Source: DAOUMU01 sp034409055
Lineage (GTDB): Bacteria; Chloroflexota; Anaerolineae; 4572-78; J111
Length of the DNA: 5,901 bases
Assembly (NCBI GenBank): GCA_034409055.1
Contig: DAOUMU010000314.1
Location: 1 to 5,901 of the forward strand
Direction: 5' to 3'
The translations under genes were made by a program, and so were the position numbers. A model generated the notes under the pieces. That model was given only the letters and a program-made list of their open reading frames with translations, was not told the DNA's origin and ran no database searches. Below, one piece after another: positions 1 through 5,074 of the stretch (its first letter is position 1; each line of letters begins with the position of its first letter).

Positions 1-11
1 TTTCTGGCCAT
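1..11 (-). CDS. Start of an unidentified gene running off the left edge (first three codons only)
   Basis: An ATG at 11-9 (minus strand) is followed by codons for Ala and Arg and then leaves the window. It is called only because a strong Shine-Dalgarno sequence, GGAGGT (complement of 19-24), sits seven bases upstream, which is ideal spacing, and because the preceding 110 bases hold no other good reading frame. An extended -10 like element TGATATAAA (complement of 77-85) and a small GCTGT/ACAGC hairpin (32-44) lie between the truncated EVE-like gene and this start. From context it could be the transposase of the element that interrupts that gene. The product cannot be named from three codons. 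Confidence 0.35.
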
Positions 12-122
12 CTTTGTTACCTCCACTCAAGGCTGTTCCACAGCATGCGGCACTTGTGAAAATTAGATGGGTTCAGTTTATATCATTTGCCTTCAGATGG
101 AAAGTACTTCTCCGACAAACTG
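1..122 (-). mobile_element. Possible left end of an insertion sequence that truncates the EVE-like gene
   Basis: Reading the minus strand, recognisable EVE-like coding sequence stops after residue 53 or so. The sequence then passes through CTAG (123-126) into CAGTTTGTCGGAGAA, a leader without coding character, an extended -10 like element, a hairpin, a strong ribosome binding site and a new ATG at 11. This order (end, short leader, promoter, gene) is what an insertion sequence end looks like. The outer bases resemble those at the presumed left end of the IS5-type element at 5006 (CAGACTTTATCGGAAA). CTAG fits the YTAR target preference known for some IS5-family elements. The right end lies outside the window, so neither the inverted repeat nor the target duplication can be confirmed. 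Confidence 0.3.
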
Positions 123-286
123 CTAGTACCCTTTAAATCAACAATAATACTGCTAAATTTTCTTGGCTCTTTTAACGCTTGCTGAAAATTTTTTAGAGGG
201 TATTCTCTCTTTCCAGTACCACAGAATCCTCGGTCCCGATGTACAGGGAAGGTTAGTTCGTCAACATTGAAAATATGTGCCCTCAT
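83..286 (-). pseudogene. Truncated EVE-like (modified-base reader) protein, N-terminal stump
   Basis: A 67-residue frame. Its first ~50 residues (MRAHIFNVDELTFPVHRD, a FCGTG turn, then a strand IIVDLKGT) resemble the start of EVE/PUA-like proteins that sit beside DNA methyltransferases; this is recalled family resemblance, not a search. EVE domains bind modified bases in an aromatic cage and are usually 130-160 residues, so more than half is missing. After DLKGT the family normally continues into a GD-containing strand. Here the frame instead gives SSLSEKYFPSEGK and stops, and neither other frame restores an EVE-like continuation, which argues for replacement of the 3' part by foreign DNA rather than a simple frameshift. 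The start codon directly abuts the TAG of the upstream methyltransferase gene in the same frame, so expression would depend on translational coupling. Family assignment is moderate; truncation is the better supported part. Confidence 0.45.
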
Positions 287-2143
287 CTAAACAACCTGTT
301 TCGCACGTGTTTTTTGTCCCTGTAAGAATTCCACTAAACTTTGGTTGGATTCTTCTACGCCAGTCTCGCCGGAAGCTTGCAGCAATGGGCGACTTTGTAT
401 GACGTTCGCCAAAGACTTTTGGTCGGTCTTGCTAAGTAGTAAATAGTAATCCGCAAAATTACCCTGTTCATTGATAAATGTTCTCCATTTTTCAACATTA
501 TGACCAACCACTGCTACAAGTATAAAACCTTTATTCAGGTAATTATCGCGAATTTGCGGCGCTTTTTCTTTTTCATGCCCGCTAATCCATTTGGTCTCTA
601 TACCTACCCTATAATTAGGCTTACCATCTTGTTTCTCATCATAGTCTTTGTTGGCATTTGTTCTAAAGCACTTAAAACCAATGCCCTTGCCTCGCTTTCG
701 CCACTCGTAGTCTTCACTACGGTTAAAGTGTGCCTCAAGAACTTCATTTAATTTAGAGGCAAAAGCCACAGCTTTAGCTCTGCCGGCTCTTTGTCCAGAC
801 CCTGTTGCTTTTCTAACCATATATAAAGCATGGGCTAAGTGTTCTAAAGATTGATCATCAGGCATATAAACTTGGGCGATATCGGGGAATTCCTCCAATA
901 AACGACCTTTTTTATCAGCTTCGGCTATTACAGATACATCTATCACACTATCTGGCAAAAATTCGATAAAATCTCTCAACTCATTTTCTACAGAGTAAGT
1001 TAGCTTGATATCTGTCAAGTTGATAACGACAGCTTTTATTTGTCCACTATGTTTTAGGACTAATATTCGTGGTGGTAAAATTGAAATAGAATTTATCCTT
1101 GAACGAAAATGTTCTCTTAGGGCTTCACCTGTAGCAAATGATCCGCTCTGAATTAGTGTGTCATCCTCTCGCTCATCTATCTGCTTTACAAACTCTGTTA
1201 CTTTTTCCAGGTGTTCAACAATTTTTTCAGTCTTTTGGAAGAAAAGAACGTATTCGTGTTTAAAGATGTAATAATCTCCCTTAAAGGCTCGCTGCCGCCA
1301 AAGGTTCTGCAAATTGCGTTTAGCTCTATTACCCTCCATATTTTTTACAACTATACTTTTTAAAGAGTATCCAATAGAACGGACAGCTTCCATCGTTTCA
1401 AAGCCAAGGGGTATCCATTCTTTTTCACTATATTTATCACCGATAACAACAACCAGAAAATGATTTTGTTCTAGCAGATCATAAGTGCGATATACAACTT
1501 GCTTGAACGCATCTAGAAACTGTGCTACCGTACGCTTGTTGGACAGATCATTTGGATTATTACTAAATTTAATAATATCGTGATAGGGAGGATGCATAAT
1601 GATAAGCTGTACTTTTTCCCGTTCCCTGTATTCAAGAACTTCCCGCACTTGAGCAATTGTCTCTACATCTGTACTATCTCCCCTAATAACTTTTTGCCAG
1701 GTGTTGTGAGGATTGTCCTCAGCATTGATAAGTTCTTCGGCATCCTGGGCTATCGGGTCTACAAGCTCAATACCGATACCATGCCGTCCGAGCCGACGAC
1801 TTTCAATCAAAGTTGTGCCACTTCCAAGAAAGGTATCAAGTACAACATCCCCAGGTTTAGTAAATCTCCTGATCGCTTGATATGGAATTTGTGGCACAAA
1901 ATTGCCATGATACTTACCTGAATGTACACCCTCACGACCACGCGAACCAATGACCCAAAGGCTATTGGTTACTATATCTTCATAGTCACGCCAATTCTTG
2001 GCGTTGATTTCACTGATATCTGACCAGTCTTCCGGTTCAGATGGCACTGTCAGTCCCTCAAGAGAACGAGGATCATACTCCTCAAAATCTGAATCATCCA
2101 TATCGTCAAAGAGGGGCGATTTTCCGTTTGGACTACGGTTCAT
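287..2143 (-). CDS. DNA N4/N6 amino-methyltransferase with a long C-terminal extension, possibly a fused nuclease
   Basis: A 618-residue protein. Residues about 60-305 are an S-adenosylmethionine-dependent DNA methyltransferase. They show the lead-in YHGNFVPQIP (78-87), motif I DTFLGSGTT (103-111) for cofactor binding, an acidic motif II residue in GIGIEL (E126), RGDS (154-157), the catalytic motif IV as MHPPYHDIIKFS (183-194) and a late HEYVLFFQK strand (296-304). Motif I precedes motif IV. His in place of Asp/Asn/Ser in the (D/N/S)PPY motif is uncommon, and N4-cytosine versus N6-adenine cannot be decided. Residues about 305-618 are not methyltransferase. They include a predicted helix with acidic residues (464-472), YRVGIETKW with E516-T-K518 followed by a helix carrying Q530, and a hydrophobic strand ILVAVVG (541-547). 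That order suits a PD-(D/E)XK nuclease core, which would make this a single-chain restriction-modification enzyme, but this is inference. The N-terminus (1-40) is acidic and probably disordered. The start has a weak AAAGG upstream and follows the regulator gene by 34 nt, consistent with an operon. Confidence 0.85.
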   Translation of the reverse strand: MNRSPNGKSPLFDDMDDSDFEEYDPRSLEGLTVPSEPEDWSDISEINAKNWRDYEDIVTNSLWVIGSRGREGVHSGKYHGNFVPQIPYQAIRRFTKPGDVVLDTFLGSGTTLIESRRLGRHGIGIELVDPIAQDAEELINAEDNPHNTWQKVIRGDSTDVETIAQVREVLEYREREKVQLIIMHPPYHDIIKFSNNPNDLSNKRTVAQFLDAFKQVVYRTYDLLEQNHFLVVVIGDKYSEKEWIPLGFETMEAVRSIGYSLKSIVVKNMEGNRAKRNLQNLWRQRAFKGDYYIFKHEYVLFFQKTEKIVEHLEKVTEFVKQIDEREDDTLIQSGSFATGEALREHFRSRINSISILPPRILVLKHSGQIKAVVINLTDIKLTYSVENELRDFIEFLPDSVIDVSVIAEADKKGRLLEEFPDIAQVYMPDDQSLEHLAHALYMVRKATGSGQRAGRAKAVAFASKLNEVLEAHFNRSEDYEWRKRGKGIGFKCFRTNANKDYDEKQDGKPNYRVGIETKWISGHEKEKAPQIRDNYLNKGFILVAVVGHNVEKWRTFINEQGNFADYYLLLSKTDQKSLANVIQSRPLLQASGETGVEESNQSLVEFLQGQKTRAKQVV

Positions 2144-2177
2144 AAGACATCAACCTTTAAATCTGTTTTCTGTGAGA

Positions 2178-2396
2178 TTAGTTTAATTTACTTCTATTGC
2201 CTGGATAGGGAATGTAGTGTTCAGCAAATTGTTCCAATTCATCCTGATGAATAAACCATTTGTTGGCAAATTTTCTGGCCGGCAGCTTTCCCAGTCTTAT
2301 TAAACGTTTGACAGATTCAGGATGAATACTTAAACGGTTTGCTGCAAAGTGAACATCTTTATACTGATCGAACGGGTCTAGTATTTCTTCATACAT
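2178..2396 (-). CDS. Excisionase-family helix-turn-helix protein (probable operon regulator)
   Basis: A 72-residue protein with one DNA-binding domain at about 14-60. It has the first helix DVHFAANRLSIHPESVKRLI, the turn LGKLPARKF, and a wing ending in W47-F-I followed by DELEQFAEHY. The pattern HPESVKRLIRxGKLPA...KW.I..DELE is the hallmark of the HTH_17/excisionase family, winged helices related to MerR. Such proteins act as recombination directionality factors or as small transcriptional regulators. No integrase is in the window, and the gene is first in the operon with a methyltransferase 34 nt downstream, so a role like that of a restriction-modification control protein is the likeliest. 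The start at 2396 leaves a 5' leader of about 34 nt after the predicted transcription start. The ribosome binding site is weak (GAAAG about ten bases upstream). The molecular function is DNA binding; what it regulates is inference. Confidence 0.8.
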   Translation of the reverse strand: MYEEILDPFDQYKDVHFAANRLSIHPESVKRLIRLGKLPARKFANKWFIHQDELEQFAEHYIPYPGNRSKLN

Positions 2397-2436
2397 TTTT
2401 TTACTTTCGGATTTTGAAATGCTTGATACTACAACA

Positions 2437-2466
2437 ATTATAGCACTTTGATTAAATAACTGTCAA
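2437..2466 (-). promoter_or_regulatory. Sigma-70 consensus promoter of the regulator-methyltransferase operon
   Basis: On the minus strand, a perfect -35 box TTGACA (complement of 2461-2466) is separated by 18 bases from a perfect -10 box TATAAT (complement of 2437-2442). Transcription would start near 2430, about 34 bases before the regulator ATG at 2396. An inverted repeat ACTGT/ACAGT (2459-2463 and 2473-2477) overlaps the -35 box and could be an operator, for example for the regulator encoded by this operon. Such a strong unassisted promoter normally implies that something represses it. Confidence 0.8.
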
Positions 2467-2543
2467 ATTATCACAGTCATCATACTATATATGGTACTTA
2501 ATGATAGTTTGCAATCTATATGTAGTAGTTATATTTTTGGTTA

Positions 2544-2651
2544 AATTGGAGAAAAAGCGGGTGTTATCTTAAGGTAAAATTATGCAGGATATGGGTTCTC
2601 GAATGTTTTGTACACATAACTTTTTATTAGCGATTCCTCGCTACTTTTTTT
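2544..2651 (+). ncRNA. Candidate small RNA ending in an orphan terminator
   Basis: A plus-strand terminator at 2628-2651 has no plus-strand gene to serve. Upstream of it, TTGCAA (2509-2514), a 17-base gap and TATTTT (2532-2537) form a fair, not strong, promoter that would give an RNA of about 108 nt. The only reading frame inside is a 28-codon ORF (2582-2668) that runs through the terminator, so a non-coding transcript fits better. No known RNA family was recognised. The region could equally be the remains of a lost gene. Confidence 0.2.
2628..2651 (+). terminator. Rho-independent terminator, plus strand, no matching gene
   Basis: A perfect 6-bp stem TAGCGA/TCGCTA with a TTCC tetraloop is followed by one C and then seven T (2645-2651). 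The complement of the upstream flank gives an A-rich rather than U-rich tail, so it works only for plus-strand transcripts, although all neighbouring genes within about 2 kb are on the minus strand. Confidence 0.55.
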
Positions 2652-2721
2652 ATCAGCTCTCCCAATAATACTCCAAACCACCCCTGATGTCCAGCATTAT
2701 CGGGAAACCGGAATATATTTT

Positions 2722-2873
2722 GGCTCTACGTGGATTCGAGAGGTAAGACCTGACAGGTTTAGTAATCTGTCGCTATTTGTTGCCAATTTGCTACAATTTA
2801 CTGATATTATCTGGTAAATTTTCGCTAAAACCTGTCAGGTCTGGCTTTTTACCCCCCAAATCCGCGTTGAACC
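2722..2873. repeat. MITE-like palindromic repeat with arms of about 40 bases
   Basis: Two arms face each other across a 67-base centre. The inner parts, AGACCTGACAGGTTT (2746-2760) and its exact complement (2828-2842), match over 15 bases. The outer parts also match with a few changes: GGCTCTACGTGGATT (2722-2736) against GGTTCAACGCGGATT (complement of 2859-2873), then GAGAGGTA against GGGGGGTA, with an insertion of about 6 bases in the right arm. A second small inverted repeat, AATTTAC/GTAAATT (2795-2801, 2814-2820), lies in the centre. Flanks read TATATTTT on the left and TATACTTTT on the right, a possible imperfect target duplication. There is no coding capacity, so it would be a non-autonomous element or a REP-type repeat. 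Confidence 0.65.
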
Positions 2874-3033
2874 TATACTTTTATCGAGCTTGATCTACCC
2901 TCTTAGAACATTTCTGTTACCATTCGCCTTATCAAATAGAACTTTCATCAAACCAGAATTTGGCTTGCCAGCAGGGCAAAAAGTAACTTCCGCTTGATAT
3001 CGCCAGCCAACTCGTGAACCCACAGGGCAGGTG

Positions 3034-3094
3034 ACGTGAAGCGTAATGACTTATCTACGGTTCACTTTTACGCTTTACGTTTTACGTTTTACGT
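3034..3094. repeat. TTTTACG tandem repeat with an inverted copy
   Basis: Four 7-base units (TTTTACG, CTTTACG, TTTTACG, TTTTACG) run from 3066 to 3093. The first two also form an inverted repeat with ACGTGAAGCGTAA at 3034-3046, pairing 12 of 13 bases with 3068-3080 over a 21-base gap. It lies about 85 bases past the stop of the YfbK-like gene, where a hairpin could protect or end the transcript, but no T-run follows on the minus strand. Confidence 0.6.
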
Positions 3095-3177
3095 GGTTGG
3101 ATGCTCTATGAGCTTATCTCACCGGAAGCTACTTTTTCATTGTCAATTCTGGTTCTATGTATAATCCTGCTTTGGTT

Positions 3178-4758
3178 TCATTTCAATAATTCAACTGTCT
3201 CAACCAGGCGAATAAATTCTGCTCTATAACCTGTTTCATCTTCTCCTTTTGAGCCTTTGGCTAACTCTAAAACTTGACCGTATGTTGCCTCACCTTTGAA
3301 TTGAGAGTCTCGTAACAACAATCCAAATTCAGCCACAGCCGCAGAAAACTTAAAATTATCTGAGGCTTGATCAAGAGAGATAGATTCATCAAGCACTGGC
3401 TGCACCATCAGAATGCTTTCATCTCCATCCGGCCGTTTATATCTCAATTTTACCGTCATCAATTCATTTGTCTGCTCAGCTTCAGCCGAAAGGTCTGTCT
3501 CCTGGTATTTTAGCTCAGGTGTTGGCCGGGTTGCCTCGTCAGCACCTACCGGAATGATCTCGTATAAGGCTGTCACAGAGTGCCCGGCCCCAAGTTCACC
3601 CGCATCTTTGGTATCATCGGCAAAATCTTCTTTAGCCAATATTCTATTTTCGTAACCGATCAAGCGATAGGCTTTGACTTTGGCCGGGTTGAATTCAATT
3701 TGTATCTTTACGTCTTTGGCAATCGTTAAGAGCGTTCCGGCTAATTCGCTGACCAACACCTTTTTTGCCTCGCGGATATTGTCAAGATAGGCATAATTCC
3801 CATTACCTTTATCGGCCAATTGCTCCATTTTCGAGTCTTTGTAATTCCCCGTCCCAAAGCCCAAAATAGTTAAAAATATACCTTCATCACGTTTTTGCTC
3901 AATCAGCCGCACCAGTTCCGCATCACTTGATGGGCCTACATTAAAATCGCCGTCTGTAGCCAGAATAACGCGATTGTTGCCCCCTTCAATAAAGTTTTCC
4001 CTGGCCATCTGATAGGCTAATGCAATGCCTTCTCCGCCTGCCGTTGAGCCTCCAGCCTCCAAGTTATCAATTGCTTGTAAAATGACCGCTTTATTATCGC
4101 CGGGGGTTGGGGGCAGTACCAGACCCGCAGCACCCGCATAAACCACAATCGCAATCTTATCCTTTTCATACAGTTGCTCCACCAATAACTTAAATCCCTG
4201 TTTTACCAAAGGCAACTTGTTCGGTTCATTCATTGATCCGGAAACATCCAAAAGAAACACCAAATTGCTGTCAGGTAATTGTTCTTTGGGAATTTTCCGA
4301 CCTTGCAAGCCAATATGGGCCAGTTGGTGAGCAGAGTTCCAGGGGGCTTCTGAAAGTTCGGTATATATGGAAAACGGATGTTCATCCTGGGGGGGAGGAT
4401 AATCGTAGTCGAAATAATTGATGAATTCTTCAATCCGCACCGCATCTTGCGGAGGAAGTTGGGAATTATTAATAAAGCGCCTCACGTTGCTGTATGAGGC
4501 CGTGTCAACATCTATGGAAAATGTAGATAACGGATTGCTGAGAGCATCCAAAAATTCGTTTTCGTCTATCCTGTCATATTCCTCGGTATTAAACTCGGCA
4601 GGGGCTACCGCCGTCGGTAATTCCTGAAACATTTCCTCGGCTTCCCCCGGTGCTGCTTCATATACTGGTTCGGCTGGTGTAGCAACCGACCCGCATGCTA
4701 AGGTAACAAGTATGATAACTGCCAAAAAAAACCGGATATTGGTAACTCTCTTGGTCAT
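3178..4758 (-). CDS. yfbK: YfbK-like von Willebrand factor A domain lipoprotein
   Basis: A complete 526-residue protein of the YfbK family (E. coli YfbK is about 575 residues). Residues 1-21 form a signal peptide (basic start, hydrophobic core FFLAVIILVTLA) ending at Cys22, a likely lipidation site although the -3 Thr and -2 Leu are not the usual lipobox residues. A Pro/Glu-rich linker (about 25-60) leads to the family's conserved N-terminal domain with NPLSTFSIDVDTASYSNVRR (75-94). The vWA domain follows (about 164-340) with a metal-binding MIDAS site: D171-x-S173-x-S175, T239 and D269. The C-terminal part (about 345-526) matches the DUF3520-type region of the family, including EFGLLLRDS and FIRLVETVELL near the end. 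Its role is probably metal-dependent protein binding on the outside of the membrane; the partner is unknown. The start is fixed by AGGAGG (complement of 4765-4770) six bases upstream of ATG. It appears to be a single-gene unit with no obvious partner nearby. Confidence 0.93.
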   Translation of the reverse strand: MTKRVTNIRFFLAVIILVTLACGSVATPAEPVYEAAPGEAEEMFQELPTAVAPAEFNTEEYDRIDENEFLDALSNPLSTFSIDVDTASYSNVRRFINNSQLPPQDAVRIEEFINYFDYDYPPPQDEHPFSIYTELSEAPWNSAHQLAHIGLQGRKIPKEQLPDSNLVFLLDVSGSMNEPNKLPLVKQGFKLLVEQLYEKDKIAIVVYAGAAGLVLPPTPGDNKAVILQAIDNLEAGGSTAGGEGIALAYQMARENFIEGGNNRVILATDGDFNVGPSSDAELVRLIEQKRDEGIFLTILGFGTGNYKDSKMEQLADKGNGNYAYLDNIREAKKVLVSELAGTLLTIAKDVKIQIEFNPAKVKAYRLIGYENRILAKEDFADDTKDAGELGAGHSVTALYEIIPVGADEATRPTPELKYQETDLSAEAEQTNELMTVKLRYKRPDGDESILMVQPVLDESISLDQASDNFKFSAAVAEFGLLLRDSQFKGEATYGQVLELAKGSKGEDETGYRAEFIRLVETVELLK

Positions 4759-4770
4759 TGTTTTCCTCCT

Positions 4771-5074
4771 TAAGATATTTTTTATGACTACAATAATTCT
4801 AATGCATTGGCTTTGGTACGACCCGTTCGTCCGAAACCGTACCTATGGGTACATTTCGATGATTTCCAATGTTATGTTCACCAAATTAGGCTAAACTCGT
4901 ATGGGTTAGGTTTCAAAACCGTAATGATTGAAAAAGAACCGGCCATCCATTCTTTATCGTCAACAACTAATACGCGCCTTACTAACTGCCTTGTGTGTAA
5001 ACAACAGACTTTATCGGAAATAGGACGAAAACTGGTATAATACTGGCAGCAAATAAGTTGACGAGGATACCAGC
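4771..5074. other. Divergent region between the YfbK-like gene and the IS transposase
   Basis: About 300 bases between two outward-pointing genes. The left part (4771-5000) would be the native upstream region of the YfbK-like gene. It holds three alternating arms, GGTACG (4815-4820), CGTACC (4838-4843) and GGTAC (4848-4852), and a GGTTTCAAAACC palindrome (4909-4920). No convincing minus-strand -35/-10 pair was found for the lipoprotein gene. The right part (from about 5006) looks like the IS left end with its promoter. Frames open here in the plus direction show no protein family character. Confidence 0.55.
5033..5041 (+). promoter_or_regulatory. Extended -10 promoter of the transposase
   Basis: TGGTATAAT is a perfect extended -10 (TGnTATAAT); a start near 5048 would give a leader of about 27 bases. 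There is no good -35 at 17 bases, which extended -10 promoters can tolerate. The ribosome binding site GAGGA begins at 5063, eight bases before the transposase ATG. Confidence 0.5.

Larger units (their letters stand above)
2467..3177. other. Gene-free stretch between the YfbK-like gene and the methyltransferase operon
   Basis: About 700 bases without a supportable protein gene on either strand. The part next to the operon promoter (2467-2560) is AT-rich. The rest contains a plus-strand terminator with a possible small RNA, a 152-bp palindromic repeat and a TTTTACG repeat cluster, each listed separately. I see no convincing Rho-independent terminator for the YfbK-like gene, whose transcript would enter this stretch from the right. 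From 2881 to 3030 I see no recognisable element. The density of repeats and lack of coding sequence suggest a site that has taken up small mobile repeats. Confidence 0.7.

Noticed and set aside
500..751. Plus-strand open frame of 83 codons
   Set aside because: Lies wholly antisense to the methyltransferase gene, has no ribosome binding site or family character, and its hydrophobicity comes from the opposite-strand codons.
1580..1921. Plus-strand open frame of 113 codons
   Set aside because: Antisense shadow of the methyltransferase catalytic region; no domain seen.
2178..2396. Reading the small HTH protein as a phage or integrative-element excisionase
   Set aside because: No integrase or attachment site is visible and the gene is operonic with a methyltransferase, so a regulatory role is preferred, although not proven.
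2582..2668. 28-codon plus-strand ORF with an AAGG upstream
   Set aside because: It reads through a Rho-independent terminator at 2628-2651 and has no recognisable features, so it is unlikely to be translated as such.
3034..3094. Possible CRISPR-like array
   Set aside because: The units are 7 bases and directly adjacent with no spacers.
3111..3136. AGCTT/AAGCT hairpin followed by ACTTTTT as a plus-strand terminator
   Set aside because: Only 5 bp of stem with a 10-base loop and a short T-run, and no plus-strand gene ends there.
4807..5040. 77-codon plus-strand frame before the transposase
   Set aside because: It spans the intergenic region, crosses the probable IS boundary and the transposase promoter, lacks a ribosome binding site and looks like no family.
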